DNA of 64,000 bases from an uncultured Alistipes sp. (GCA_900770635.1 CAAGLB010000138.1:1-64000), one strand, 5' to 3'. Positions 15,431 to 24,962 are shown, counted from the first letter of the stretch. The notes: generated by a model from the sequence alone, not told the origin. A program made the numbers and translations.

Positions 15431-17512
15431 CTACTTAACTATTATCTCATCGACAAACAAGAAGCCGGTGTACTTGCTTCGATGTGCCTTGTAGCGAATA
15501 TATCGGGCACGTGCCTCGCCCTCCCAGCCAAAGCTCTTGAACGAAGGCAACTCGTCAATAATAACCTCATGCTCAATGTCGGCAATCTTAGTGTAGTCGA
15601 CGCCATCCTCCGACACAGCAATCTCCACCAAACATGGCATAAACACGCCAGGGCCACATATCTGCATGAAGTCGGCGCTAATGGAGTGGATGTCCATAAC
15701 CTCTTCAAGGTCAATAACAACGTCGACACCACCACGTCCCAAGAAGCCCTGCCAACGCTTATCGGCGTAGGTCCATGTGCCACGCTTGCCGTCGGTGAGC
15801 GTAGCGTCGCCCGCAGCAGCATACTGAGGAGCATAGTATCGTGATGGAAGGAGATATGAAACAGGCTTGCCGAGAGCAAGATGCTCGACATCGGTGAGCG
15901 ACTCAGGGCGATTGCCAATCTCATTTTTAAGGTCGAAAGGCGTATAACCCTCCTCAATCATTCTATCGACAATGGCTACTGCACGACGTCTAAAGTCGGC
16001 ATAATCTCTATTCTCGGGCTGCGACCAGCCAATCTCGGCGATGGCAATGGCACGTGGCCACAACATGTGCTCGTAGTGGCTGTCCTCGACGATGAACTCT
16101 GCCCACAGGTTAGCCTGAACACCCGAGATATACTTACCCACATTCTCGTCAAGCGACTCTGGCACAGGCTCATAGCTATACACCTTCTCCAAAGGTAGGT
16201 AGCCACCTATAGACTCGGGCTGCGAGTATGGCGCATCCTGCGGAGCGTCGATATAGCAGTAGCCATGAGGCGACATGATCACGTTGTGGCCCGCAGCAGC
16301 AGCCATGCGACCACCCTCCTCACCACGCCACGACATGACGGTAGCGTTAGGAGCAAGGCCTCCCTGCAAGATCTCGTCCCAGCCGATAATCTGACGGCCC
16401 TTGGCATTGAGGTACTTCTCGATGCGGCAAATCATGTAGCTCTGTAACTCGTCGACCGACTCCAAGCCCTCCTCCTGCATACGGCGCTGGCAATCTTCAC
16501 ACAACTTCCAATTCTCCTTTGACGCCTCATCGCCACCTATATGTATATATTCCGATGGGAAAATCTCGACAACCTCGTCCAATATTGCCTGCATCATCTC
16601 GAACGTAGCCTCCTTGCCGATGCACAATTCGCCCTGACGCTCAGGCTGATGCGTGCATCTAAGCTCGGGATAGGCGGCCAACACCTCGTCCGAGTGGCCA
16701 GGCATCTCGATCTCGGGGATGATGGTCACATAGCGGTCGGCAGCATACTCAACCAACTCACGTGCCTCAGCCTTTGTGAGATAGCCTCCCGAAGCACCCT
16801 TCGAGCCCTCGTTAACAAACTTTCGGTCGCCATACCACCAACCCTTCCAGTCGTGAGGTGTGCGCCATGCGGCATAGCTTGTTAGACGTGGGTACGAATC
16901 GATTTGTAGTCGCCAACCAGCAGCATCGGTGAGGTGAAGATGTAGGCGGTTGAGCTTCACACGTGCCATCATATCTATCTGACGCTTAAGGAAATCAACC
17001 GAGCGGAAGTGTCGTGAAATATCGATGAGAACGCCACGATACTCGAAGCGTGGATAGTCGGCAATAATACCCGTTTGCCAATCGCCACTCTCAACCATCT
17101 GGCGCATGGTCTGCAAAGCGTAGAAAGCACCAGCAGGAGCATTAGCCGTTACGATGACACCATCACGGTCTGTAGATATAGCATACCCCTCGTCATTGGG
17201 CAGCATATCGGGGCGAATAAGAATATGAAGATAGCCTTTTTTGGAATAGTTAACAGCTCGCTCAACACGCTTAATATTCAAGCCCGCAGCCATTACCGCA
17301 GAGGTAAGACGCTTAATATCAACAGCATCTGCACCCTCAAAACTCAGCTTAAAGGGTTGCGTATAGTCGAACGGCTCGGCGGGTGTGCAAACCTCACCGT
17401 TACACACACCACCACGCACAATAAGAGGTGCGGGGGTAATACTCTGTGCCGATAGCTCAGCACCGCAAACAAGCATGGCACATAGTGCCACGAATAATCG
17501 TAGATTTCTCAT
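15431..17512 (-). CDS. Beta-N-acetylhexosaminidase GH20 with C-terminal accessory domain
   Basis: 693 residues. It has a signal peptide (ending ELSAQ), a GH20b domain (~25-145) and a catalytic barrel (~150-510) with HLHLTDAAGWR, IIPEIEMPGHSDEVL and the catalytic D328-E329 in IHIGGDEAS. A C-terminal beta-rich domain (~545-693: VDVVIDLEEVMDIHSISADF, ARYIRYKAHRSKYTGFLFVDEIIV) looks like an F5/8-type or related carbohydrate-binding module. It is exported and trims terminal HexNAc from glycans. It differs from the GH20 at 4579 by this extra domain, so the two may have different substrates. Confidence 0.94.
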   Translation of the reverse strand: MRNLRLFVALCAMLVCGAELSAQSITPAPLIVRGGVCNGEVCTPAEPFDYTQPFKLSFEGADAVDIKRLTSAVMAAGLNIKRVERAVNYSKKGYLHILIRPDMLPNDEGYAISTDRDGVIVTANAPAGAFYALQTMRQMVESGDWQTGIIADYPRFEYRGVLIDISRHFRSVDFLKRQIDMMARVKLNRLHLHLTDAAGWRLQIDSYPRLTSYAAWRTPHDWKGWWYGDRKFVNEGSKGASGGYLTKAEARELVEYAADRYVTIIPEIEMPGHSDEVLAAYPELRCTHQPERQGELCIGKEATFEMMQAILDEVVEIFPSEYIHIGGDEASKENWKLCEDCQRRMQEEGLESVDELQSYMICRIEKYLNAKGRQIIGWDEILQGGLAPNATVMSWRGEEGGRMAAAAGHNVIMSPHGYCYIDAPQDAPYSQPESIGGYLPLEKVYSYEPVPESLDENVGKYISGVQANLWAEFIVEDSHYEHMLWPRAIAIAEIGWSQPENRDYADFRRRAVAIVDRMIEEGYTPFDLKNEIGNRPESLTDVEHLALGKPVSYLLPSRYYAPQYAAAGDATLTDGKRGTWTYADKRWQGFLGRGGVDVVIDLEEVMDIHSISADFMQICGPGVFMPCLVEIAVSEDGVDYTKIADIEHEVIIDELPSFKSFGWEGEARARYIRYKAHRSKYTGFLFVDEIIVK

Positions 17513-17529
17513 TGCAAAAAATGTTTTTA

Positions 17530-17537
17530 CAAAGATA
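17530..17537 (-). promoter_or_regulatory. -7 promoter element of the second GH20 gene
   Basis: TATCTTTG on the minus strand, 18 bp before the ATG at 17512. The leader would be about 10-12 nt. Confidence 0.7.
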
Positions 17538-17651
17538 GAAAATAAAAGTTAAAAGCAGAAAGAATATGGCTAAAAGTATGGCAAGAGCGATGATATTACA
17601 AGGATTTTTAAAATTTTATATAATAAAATTGCGGGTATCACTTTTGTTTTG

Positions 17652-17659
17652 TAACTTTG
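17652..17659 (+). promoter_or_regulatory. -7 promoter element of the lysS-rhuM-tpiA unit
   Basis: TAACTTTG, 38 bp before the lysS ATG, matches TAnnTTTG. No separate promoter of this form was found before the two downstream genes. Confidence 0.65.
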
Positions 17660-17697
17660 CACGTTGTATCGAAAGTAACTAAAAAACAATATAGATT

Positions 17698-19425
17698 ATG
17701 ATTGAACTAAGTGAACAGGAAGTATTGCGCCGTCAGTCGCTAAATGCGTTGCGTGAGTTGGGCATCGAGCCTTATCCCGCAGCACGCTTCGAGGTGAACG
17801 CCTCTGCAAAGGAGATCGCTGACAACTACGACGCCGAGAAAGGCAACTACCAGGAGGTAGCCATAGCAGGTCGTATCATGAGCCGCCGCATCATGGGCTC
17901 AGCATCATTCTTCGAGCTTCAGGACTCGACAGGCCGTATTCAGGTATATATTCGTCGTGACGACATCTGCCCCGAGGGCGATCCAACACTCTACAACACA
18001 GTGTTCAAGAAGCTCTTGGACATCGGTGACTTCATCGGCGTAGAGGGTTTTGCCTTCCTCACAAACACTGGCGAGTTGTCGGTACACTGCCGCAAGTTTA
18101 CAGTTATCTCAAAGTCGGTACGTCCACTCCCTGTTGTTAAGCAGAAGGATGGTCAGATGTTCGACGCACTCACCGATCCAGAGGTGCGCTACCGCCAGCG
18201 CTACCTCGACTTGGTAGTAAACCCACACGTCAAGGATACCTTCGTGAAGCGTGCTAAGATCATGCAGACCATGCGTGACTTCTTCAACGAGCGTGGCTAC
18301 CTTGAGGTGGAGACTCCTATTTTGCAGCCTATTCCAGGTGGTGCTGCGGCTCGTCCGTTCATCACACACCACAACGCCCTCGACATCGACTTCTACATGC
18401 GAATAGCTACCGAGCTATACCTCAAGCGCCTTATCGTAGGTGGCTTCGATGGTGTTTACGAGTTCGGCAAGAACTTCCGTAACGAGGGTATGGACCGCAC
18501 ACACAACCCAGAGTTTACTTGTATGGAGATCTACGTAGCATACAAGGACTACATCTGGATGCAGGAGTTCACAGAGCAGATGTTGGAGCGTGTGGCAATG
18601 GCAGTAAATGGCACTACCGACGTGGTGCTCGACGGCCGCACAATATCGTTCAAGGCACCATTTAAGCGTGTGACAATGACCGACGCAATCCGAGAGAAGA
18701 CAGGCTACGACATCACAGGTCAGAGCGAGGAGCAGTTGCGTGAGGCATGTAAGCGCCTAAATGTTGAGATTGACGATACAATGGGTAAGGGCAAGCTTAT
18801 CGATGCTATCTTCGGCCAGTACTGCGAGGAGGATCTCGTACAGCCAACATTCGTTACGGACTACCCTATCGAGATGTCGCCACTCTGCAAGCGTCACCGT
18901 GACAACAGCGACCTTACAGAGCGTTTCGAGCTCTTCGTAAATGGTAAGGAGCTCTGCAACGCCTACTCAGAGCTTAACGACCCTATCGACCAGCTTGAGC
19001 GTTTCCAGGAGCAGATGCGCCTATCAGAGAAGGGCGACGACGAGGCTATGACCATCGACATGGACTTTGTTCGTGCATTGGAGTATGGTATGCCACAGTG
19101 CTCAGGTATGGGTATCGGCATCGACCGTCTTACAATGTTTATGACTGGCGAGACATCTATCCAGGATGTATTGTTCTTCCCAACAATGCGCCCCGAGAAG
19201 AAGGTTGTTGCAGATGCTGAGGAGGTGTACACCGAGGCAGGCATCCCTCAGGAGTGGGTTGCTGTGGTTCAGAAGATGGGCTACATCACCCTCGAGGCCT
19301 TTGAGAATACTGCAAAGACAGGTGGCATGAAGCTATTTAATGACCTTTGCGGCTTCAACAAGAAGAACAAGTTGGGCTTGGGCACTGCCGACATCAAGGC
19401 ATGGATCGAGTCAAAAAAGGAGTAA
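17698..19425 (+). CDS. lysS: Lysyl-tRNA synthetase, class II
   Basis: 575 residues. An OB-fold anticodon-binding domain (~55-165: VAIAGRIMSRRIMGSASFFEL) is followed by the class II core. Motif 2 is FRNEGMDRTHNPEFTCME and motif 3 is GMGIGIDRLTMFMTG. A ~75-residue C-terminal extension (~500-575: VVQKMGYITLEAFENTAKTG...) is seen in Bacteroidota LysS and resembles a helix-hairpin-type tail. It is the first gene of a run with the RhuM/Doc gene and tpiA. Confidence 0.96.
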   Translation: MIELSEQEVLRRQSLNALRELGIEPYPAARFEVNASAKEIADNYDAEKGNYQEVAIAGRIMSRRIMGSASFFELQDSTGRIQVYIRRDDICPEGDPTLYNTVFKKLLDIGDFIGVEGFAFLTNTGELSVHCRKFTVISKSVRPLPVVKQKDGQMFDALTDPEVRYRQRYLDLVVNPHVKDTFVKRAKIMQTMRDFFNERGYLEVETPILQPIPGGAAARPFITHHNALDIDFYMRIATELYLKRLIVGGFDGVYEFGKNFRNEGMDRTHNPEFTCMEIYVAYKDYIWMQEFTEQMLERVAMAVNGTTDVVLDGRTISFKAPFKRVTMTDAIREKTGYDITGQSEEQLREACKRLNVEIDDTMGKGKLIDAIFGQYCEEDLVQPTFVTDYPIEMSPLCKRHRDNSDLTERFELFVNGKELCNAYSELNDPIDQLERFQEQMRLSEKGDDEAMTIDMDFVRALEYGMPQCSGMGIGIDRLTMFMTGETSIQDVLFFPTMRPEKKVVADAEEVYTEAGIPQEWVAVVQKMGYITLEAFENTAKTGGMKLFNDLCGFNKKNKLGLGTADIKAWIESKKE

Positions 19426-19432
19426 ATAGATT

Positions 19433-20422
19433 ATGCAGGGTAGTGATAGCCACATAGAGATTTACCAAACTCCAGATGGGCAAACAGAGCTAAATGTTCG
19501 CTTAGATGGAGATACTGTGTGGCTATCACAAGCTCAGTTGGCGCTTTTGTATAATACCGACCGTACGTCTATAAGTCGTCACATACGCAACATATACAAA
19601 AGTGAGGAGTTGGAGGAGAGCGCAACCTGTGCAAAAATTGCACAAGTTCGATTTGAGGGCAAACGACGTATTGAACGTACTATACTTGCTTATAACCTTG
19701 ATATAATTATATCTGTAGGTTATAGGGTAAATTCAAAGCATGCCACCAAATTTAGGATATGGGCAAATCGTATTCTTAAAGAGTATCTAATCAAAGGCTA
19801 TGTTGTTAATCAGCATGCCAAGTTAGAGCAACTCGATGAGTTAAAGCGCACAATAGCCATAATGAGCAATGTGCTCACAAATAAGACCGTAACACAGGAG
19901 GAGGCAGTAGGACTTTTAAGGGTTATTAGCGACTACACCTATGGCCTTGACACTCTTGATCGTTACGACTATCAGTCGTTGGAGATAGAGCAAACCACGA
20001 TATCAGCACAATTTAGAGCCACATACGAAAATGCACATGAGGCTCTTGCTGTGCTCAAAGAGAAGTTTGGTGGTAGCGAACTATTTGCTCACGAGAAAGA
20101 CGACTCGTTTAAGAGCACAATGGGCGTTATATATCAAACCTTTGATGGCGAAGAGCTATACCCAAGCATAGAAGAGAAAGCTGCTAACCTACTATATCTC
20201 ACCGTCAAGAATCACTCGTTTAGCGATGGCAACAAGCGTATTGCGGCATTTCTCTTCTTGTGGTTCTTAGAGAAGAATGGTATTTTGTATCGTGAAGATG
20301 GTTCTCGACTTCTCGACAACAACACGTTAGTAGCACTCACTCTGATGATCGCAGAGAGCAAAGTTGAGGAGAAAGATATTATGACAAAGGTGGTAATAAA
20401 CCTTATTAATAGAAACAATTAA
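19433..20422 (+). CDS. RhuM/Doc-family virulence-type protein (Fic fold)
   Basis: 329 residues. The N-terminal ~130 residues match the RhuM type (LNVRLDGDTVWLSQAQLALLYN, SISRHIRNIYKSEEL). The C-terminal ~130 residues are a Fic/Doc domain with H261-SFSDGNKR, the Doc-like form of HxFx(D/E)GNxR. Doc proteins phosphorylate EF-Tu and Fic proteins AMPylate targets; which of these applies here is unknown. The start lies 7 bp after the lysS stop and tpiA follows 21 bp later, so it is embedded in a housekeeping operon. Codon use is more AT-rich than in the flanking genes, suggesting acquisition. No antitoxin-like gene is adjacent. Confidence 0.82.
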   Translation: MQGSDSHIEIYQTPDGQTELNVRLDGDTVWLSQAQLALLYNTDRTSISRHIRNIYKSEELEESATCAKIAQVRFEGKRRIERTILAYNLDIIISVGYRVNSKHATKFRIWANRILKEYLIKGYVVNQHAKLEQLDELKRTIAIMSNVLTNKTVTQEEAVGLLRVISDYTYGLDTLDRYDYQSLEIEQTTISAQFRATYENAHEALAVLKEKFGGSELFAHEKDDSFKSTMGVIYQTFDGEELYPSIEEKAANLLYLTVKNHSFSDGNKRIAAFLFLWFLEKNGILYREDGSRLLDNNTLVALTLMIAESKVEEKDIMTKVVINLINRNN

Positions 20423-20443
20423 AAAAGAAAAAATTATACGATT

Positions 20444-21196
20444 ATGAGAAAAAATATTGTAGCAGGTAACTGGAAGATGAACACCTTGCCTAAGGAGGGT
20501 GTTGAGTTGGCAAATGGCGTAGCAGAGGGTCGCAAGGATGTGTGCGAGTGCGTAGAGATTATCGTATGTCCTCCATTCACCCACATCGCTCAGGTTGTCG
20601 AGGCTGTCGAGGGCAAGAACGTGAAAGTTGGTGCTCAGGACTGCGCAACAGAGGTTAAGGGTGCTTACACTGGCGAGGTATCGGCAGAGATGATTGCAGC
20701 CCTCGGTTGCGAGTATGTTATCTTGGGCCACTCGGAGCGTCGTCAGTACTATGGCGAGACATCGGAGAGCCTCAACAAGAAGATGGCACGTGCCTTCGAG
20801 TTCGGTCTTAAACCTATCTACTGCGTTGGCGAGAACCTCGAGGAGCGTGAGGCAGGTCGCCATTTCGACGTTTGCAAGCAGCAAATCGAGGAGGTTGTTT
20901 TCAACCTTACTGAGGAGCAGTTTGCTAACACCGTTATCGCCTACGAGCCAGTATGGGCTATCGGCACAGGCAAGACAGCTACCGCTGAGCAGGCAGAGGA
21001 GATTCACGCATATATCCGCGAGGTGTTGCGCTCGAAGTTTGGCGCTGCGGCTGACGAGTGTTCAATCCTCTATGGCGGCTCATGCAAGCCTTCAAATGCT
21101 CAGGATATCTTCTCAAAGCCTAACGTAGACGGCGGCCTTATCGGTGGCGCTGCACTCAAGGCTGAGGACTTCTTGTCTATCGGCAAGGCGTTCTAA
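20444..21196 (+). CDS. tpiA: Triosephosphate isomerase
   Basis: 250 residues. The start VAGNWKMNT holds the catalytic Asn/Lys. The electrophilic His is in GHSERRQYY, the catalytic Glu in AYEPVWAIGTG (residues ~168-178), and the phosphate-binding loop is YGGSCKP and GGLIGGAAL. It interconverts DHAP and glyceraldehyde-3-phosphate. It is the last gene of the lysS run and ends at a perfect bidirectional terminator. Confidence 0.98.
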   Translation: MRKNIVAGNWKMNTLPKEGVELANGVAEGRKDVCECVEIIVCPPFTHIAQVVEAVEGKNVKVGAQDCATEVKGAYTGEVSAEMIAALGCEYVILGHSERRQYYGETSESLNKKMARAFEFGLKPIYCVGENLEEREAGRHFDVCKQQIEEVVFNLTEEQFANTVIAYEPVWAIGTGKTATAEQAEEIHAYIREVLRSKFGAAADECSILYGGSCKPSNAQDIFSKPNVDGGLIGGAALKAEDFLSIGKAF

Positions 21197-21213
21197 GCAA
21201 ATAGATTAGATAC

Positions 21214-21258
21214 AAATAAGAGTGGGTGTCCTTCGACGAAGGACACCCACTCTTATTT
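21214..21258. terminator. Bidirectional terminator tpiA / S46 peptidase
   Basis: A perfect ~20-bp palindromic stem AAATAAGAGTGGGTGTCC / GGACACCCACTCTTATTT with a short TTCGACGAA centre. It lies between convergent genes and has T runs on both strands. It contains the same GGGTGTCC core as the terminators at 2396 and 15375. Confidence 0.9.
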
Positions 21259-21276
21259 ATGGTTATACTCAAATGA

Positions 21277-23298
21277 CTACAAGCCCATCTCCTCGATTAG
21301 CCAAGAAGCACCACCTACCTTATCTACAACAAACAATATGTAGCGGATGTCGCAGATGATGTTGCGGCAGAGTGTCTCGTCAAACTCGATATCTGACATT
21401 GTTGATAGCCATGTACGGTCGAAGTTTACGCCGATAAGCTCGCCATCAGCATTGATAACAGGAGAGCCTGAATTACCACCTGTGGTGTGGTTTGTAGCGA
21501 TGAAGCATACAGGCACAGTGTACTTGCCATTTAGCTCAATGCCCCAACGGCCGTAGTCCTTCGCAGCATAAGCGTCACGCAATGCCTGAGGCACGTTGTA
21601 GTCGTAAATCTCTGGGTTGTCCTTAGCGATGATACCCTCGAGGGTTGTCTGTGGGAAGTGCCATACAGCATCCTCGTAGAAGTAGCCAGCAACCTTACCG
21701 TATGCCACACGTAGTGTGAGGTTAGCATCTGGGAAGAATGCACGCTCCTTGTCCCACTCCATAAGCGCCTTAACATAAGGACGGAACCAACGCTCGATAT
21801 CAGGGATGTTGCTGAGGTTGCGATAAGCATACTTGCGCACCTGAGTCTGAATAGGACGAACGGCATTCGCAAACTCTGTCATTGGATCAGTTGCGATGTC
21901 GGCAGATTTGCAACCCTCCAATGTACCGAGCTTAGTGTTGTCGTAGAGCCAGTTAGCATAAGCCTCAGCACCGCCATGAGCCTCGAATAGCTGGCGGAGA
22001 GTAGTGGCAGCATCTACCGATGCAAGCTCCTCGTAGGCCTTGAGCATAGCCACAGCCAACTTACGGTCTACATTAACGTCGAAATCCTTGTAGAAGCGCT
22101 CGATAGCTGCGTCACGCTTAGCAGCATCCTTCTCAGCAGCGAGATACACCACCTGCTGAAGCTCGATGCCACGCAATGTCTCGTTGAAGAGCTCATAGTT
22201 GAAGTATGCCTCCATGTTGTTGGCATAAGCAGCCTCGAGTGAATCAAGGAGGTATGCCTTATCAGGATTCTCCTCACGGAACTTAGCCTCGTAGGCAACC
22301 TTTTTTGAGTATGTGCCAAGGCGGTTGATACCCTTAACCTCGCCCTGCCACTTCTTCCATGCGTTGGCGATGTTTGCCTGCTTAGCTGCATACTTGATGC
22401 GTGTCTCTGCCGATAGCTTCTGTGCATCGCCGATGATGTCGAGGCGCTGTGTGCGAAGCTCAATCTTTGTTGGGTCCGACTTCTCGGCGATATACTTAAC
22501 AGCATCCGAAGTGATATACTCCTGAGTGTTGCCAGGGAAGCCATAAATCATTGTAAAGTCGCCCTCTTTAACACCCTCTGTCGACACCTTGAAGTGGCGT
22601 GCAGGAGCATAAGGCTTGTTTGCAGCGTTGTATGCCGCAGGCTGGTTCTTCTCGTTCACATAGATACGAAAGATCGAAAAGTCGCCAGTGTGGCGTGGCC
22701 AGATCCAGTTGTCGTTGTCGGCACCAAACTTACCGATGGTTGTTGGAGGCGCAGCAACAAGACGCACATCGGTAAACTCACGATACACAAATAGATAGTG
22801 CTCGTTGCCGTAGTACATAGACTCTACCTCGGCCATGTATCCCACGCCCTCCTTCTTAGCCTTAGCGATGATCTTCTCTACCTTCTCGCCCTTAGCTATG
22901 CGTGCAGTGACATCCTCCATGCGCACCAAAATGTGCACCTTGAGGCCTGGACATGGCAACTCCTCGGCATGCGACATTGCCCAAAAGCCATCTGTAAGGT
23001 AGTCGTGCTCAACAGATGAGAGCGCCTGAATAGCATCGTAGCCACAGTGGTGGTTAGTGATAAGGAGTCCCTTCTCCGACACAATCTCGCCTGTGCAGCC
23101 GCCGTCGAACAATACTACGGCATCTTTGAGCGATGCTTGGTTGATAGAGTAGATATCCTCAGCCGAGAGCTTGAAGCCCTTAGCCTTCATGTCGTCGATG
23201 CGGCTTGCGATAAGCGATGGCAGCCACATACCCTTGTCGGCAAATGCCGAGAATGTTGTTGCGAAAACAAGCGCAACGAGAAGCAGTGTTCTTTTCAT
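21277..23298 (-). CDS. S46-family dipeptidyl-peptidase, DPP11-like (Asp/Glu-specific)
   Basis: 673 residues with a signal peptide (ending AFA). It is a chymotrypsin-fold exopeptidase. The catalytic His lies in TNHHCGY (83-84), the Asp in the GADNDNWIWPRHTGDFS region and the nucleophile is S610 in TGGNSGSPV. The residue 18 positions after the Ser is Arg628 (VNFDRTW). In Porphyromonas gingivalis this position is Arg in DPP11 (Asp/Glu at P1) and Gly in DPP7 (hydrophobic P1), so an acidic preference is inferred. It works in the periplasm, releasing dipeptides for asaccharolytic growth. It is followed by a perfect terminator. Confidence 0.92.
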   Translation of the reverse strand: MKRTLLLVALVFATTFSAFADKGMWLPSLIASRIDDMKAKGFKLSAEDIYSINQASLKDAVVLFDGGCTGEIVSEKGLLITNHHCGYDAIQALSSVEHDYLTDGFWAMSHAEELPCPGLKVHILVRMEDVTARIAKGEKVEKIIAKAKKEGVGYMAEVESMYYGNEHYLFVYREFTDVRLVAAPPTTIGKFGADNDNWIWPRHTGDFSIFRIYVNEKNQPAAYNAANKPYAPARHFKVSTEGVKEGDFTMIYGFPGNTQEYITSDAVKYIAEKSDPTKIELRTQRLDIIGDAQKLSAETRIKYAAKQANIANAWKKWQGEVKGINRLGTYSKKVAYEAKFREENPDKAYLLDSLEAAYANNMEAYFNYELFNETLRGIELQQVVYLAAEKDAAKRDAAIERFYKDFDVNVDRKLAVAMLKAYEELASVDAATTLRQLFEAHGGAEAYANWLYDNTKLGTLEGCKSADIATDPMTEFANAVRPIQTQVRKYAYRNLSNIPDIERWFRPYVKALMEWDKERAFFPDANLTLRVAYGKVAGYFYEDAVWHFPQTTLEGIIAKDNPEIYDYNVPQALRDAYAAKDYGRWGIELNGKYTVPVCFIATNHTTGGNSGSPVINADGELIGVNFDRTWLSTMSDIEFDETLCRNIICDIRYILFVVDKVGGASWLIEEMGL

Positions 23299-23354
23299 TT
23301 TATCTTGGTTTTAGTTGTTTGATCGTATCTAAATCTTCGGCATAACACCACACA

Positions 23355-23972
23355 TCATCGCATGCAGCACTCGGGCCACGCCTCGATAAATGCTTCAAGC
23401 TCACGACATAGGCGCTGCACAGGGAGTCCCATTACGTTATAGAACGAGCCCTCGAGCTCTTCGATGCCCACATATCCTATCCACTCTTGGATGCCATAGG
23501 CTCCTGCCTTGTCCATCGGATGGTAGTTTCTCACGTAGTAGTCTATCTGCTCGTCGCTAAGCTCGGCAAAGCGCACACGACTGCGTGACGAGAATGTACG
23601 CTCCGCACCACGCATGCGCAACGTAACACCTGTAACTACATAGTGGTCGTTGCCCGATAGCTGACGTAGTATGACATGTGCCTCAGCCTCATCCTTGGGC
23701 TTACCCAAAACATCGTTGCCGAGTATCACAACCGTGTCGGCCGTAATGAGTAGCTCGTTGTGAGCAAGATCTACGGGATAGGCATGGCTTTTAAGTGCCG
23801 ACAAATAGGGGGCAACCTCCTCAGTGGGCATACTCTTAGGATAGCTCTCCTCGCACTCGAACTTCGTAGCCAGACGAAACTTTATGCCTGTTGCCGCAAG
23901 CAGCTCACGACGACGAGGCGATGCTGAGGCCAACACCACATCATAATCGCAGAGTTTTTCGTGAAGTAACAT
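23355..23972 (-). CDS. maf: Maf-family nucleotide pyrophosphatase
   Basis: 205 residues. The family signature ASASPRRRELL is at 16-26. Further motifs are TADTVVILG, LGKPKDEAEA and AGAYGIQEW. Maf proteins hydrolyse non-canonical or dTTP/UTP-type nucleotides to monophosphates, a house-cleaning role. The spacing to the S46 gene is 56 bp, on the same strand. Confidence 0.93.
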   Translation of the reverse strand: MLLHEKLCDYDVVLASASPRRRELLAATGIKFRLATKFECEESYPKSMPTEEVAPYLSALKSHAYPVDLAHNELLITADTVVILGNDVLGKPKDEAEAHVILRQLSGNDHYVVTGVTLRMRGAERTFSSRSRVRFAELSDEQIDYYVRNYHPMDKAGAYGIQEWIGYVGIEELEGSFYNVMGLPVQRLCRELEAFIEAWPECCMR

Positions 23973-24063
23973 TCCTACCTTATATTTATATATAATAGCA
24001 CAAAGATACGAAAAAGTATTAAGCTATCAACACCCCAACACGTTATTTAGGCTAATAATAGAT

Positions 24064-24103
24064 AAAAAAAGCGGTGGCGCCGACAAATTTGCCAACACCA
24101 CCC
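24064..24103 (-). terminator. Terminator of the porin-like gene
   Basis: On the minus strand, an imperfect GC-rich hairpin (GGTGGTGTTGGC with GCCGGCGCCACC-like partner) is followed by TTTTTTT. It lies ~30 bp beyond the stop at 24132. Confidence 0.7.
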
Positions 24104-24131
24104 CATCGTCTTAAAGTTGCTGAGCAACCTC

Positions 24132-24791
24132 TTAGAAATAGTATTTAAAGCCCACCTGAGCATTAGCCAAGAGATCGAAGCCAACACTGTTTGTGCGATA
24201 CTTTGTCGTCATGCCAGCATCCACAAAGCCGCTGTTGGCACTATAGCTACCAGCAAGATAGGCATACTGCAACGAGCAAAGACTTACGGTCATCGCCACG
24301 TGGCTTGTCGGTCTAAACTCAAGCGCAAAAGGCTGCAACTCAGCTATAAAGCCATTCATCGTAAGGTTGTCATCATCATTCATAGCCTGTGTCGACATGC
24401 CATAACCCAAGCTAAGGTTAGGAGTGAAGTAGAGGCCATCAACCAACTCGACATAGTAGGCTGCGTTGGGCATGATAGTAAGTGAGTGAGTCGCCGGACT
24501 ACCCTTCACACCAGCATAACCATAACCAAGATTAGCACCCACACGTAGGTTGTTAGCCACAAAATAGCCATACTCAGCGCTCAGACTAAGATTGTCGCCA
24601 TAGTTTGTCGACGACTTATCTGTTGCCGTATTGCTATTGCCGACAATGTTAGTTGTTATCTCGGTCGACAGAGTACTCTTTCCTGTGTTGTAACCGAGGC
24701 TAACACCAAGATAGCTATCACCCTTCTTCTGTGCTGTGGCGCTCAACGAGAGCATCATCGCAGCTGCCACAAATAGTAAATTTCTTTTCAT
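24132..24791 (-). CDS. Outer-membrane beta-barrel protein (porin-like)
   Basis: 219 residues with a signal peptide (ending SATAQ). It has repeating amphipathic beta-strands (LGVSLGYNTG, LSLSAEYGYFVANN, RVGANLGYGYAG) and ends in AQVGFKYYF, whose C-terminal Phe is typical of BAM-inserted barrels. This is the small eight-strand OmpX/OmpW-like type often labelled porin-family outer-membrane protein beta-barrel. No ligand can be inferred. Confidence 0.85.
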   Translation of the reverse strand: MKRNLLFVAAAMMLSLSATAQKKGDSYLGVSLGYNTGKSTLSTEITTNIVGNSNTATDKSSTNYGDNLSLSAEYGYFVANNLRVGANLGYGYAGVKGSPATHSLTIMPNAAYYVELVDGLYFTPNLSLGYGMSTQAMNDDDNLTMNGFIAELQPFALEFRPTSHVAMTVSLCSLQYAYLAGSYSANSGFVDAGMTTKYRTNSVGFDLLANAQVGFKYYF

Positions 24792-24931
24792 CGTTAGTTT
24801 CTGTTTTAGTTAAACACATGACAAAGTTATATAAAAAGTTAGAAGATATTAATATTATTATTAAATATTTTTCATTGTGTCAACAGATAGTCTATTTTGC
24901 TAAACAAACGAGGTGTCGAGATAGGATCTAA

Positions 24932-24962
24932 TTTGTCGTTACACATTTTTTTCGTATCTTTG
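24932..24962 (+). promoter_or_regulatory. Promoter of the DUF1573 gene (probably leaderless transcript)
   Basis: TTTG (24932-24935) and TATCTTTG (24955-24962) are spaced by 19 bp, a near-perfect match. The ATG starts at 24970, only 7 bp past the -7 box, so the mRNA would have almost no 5' leader. Confidence 0.8.
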
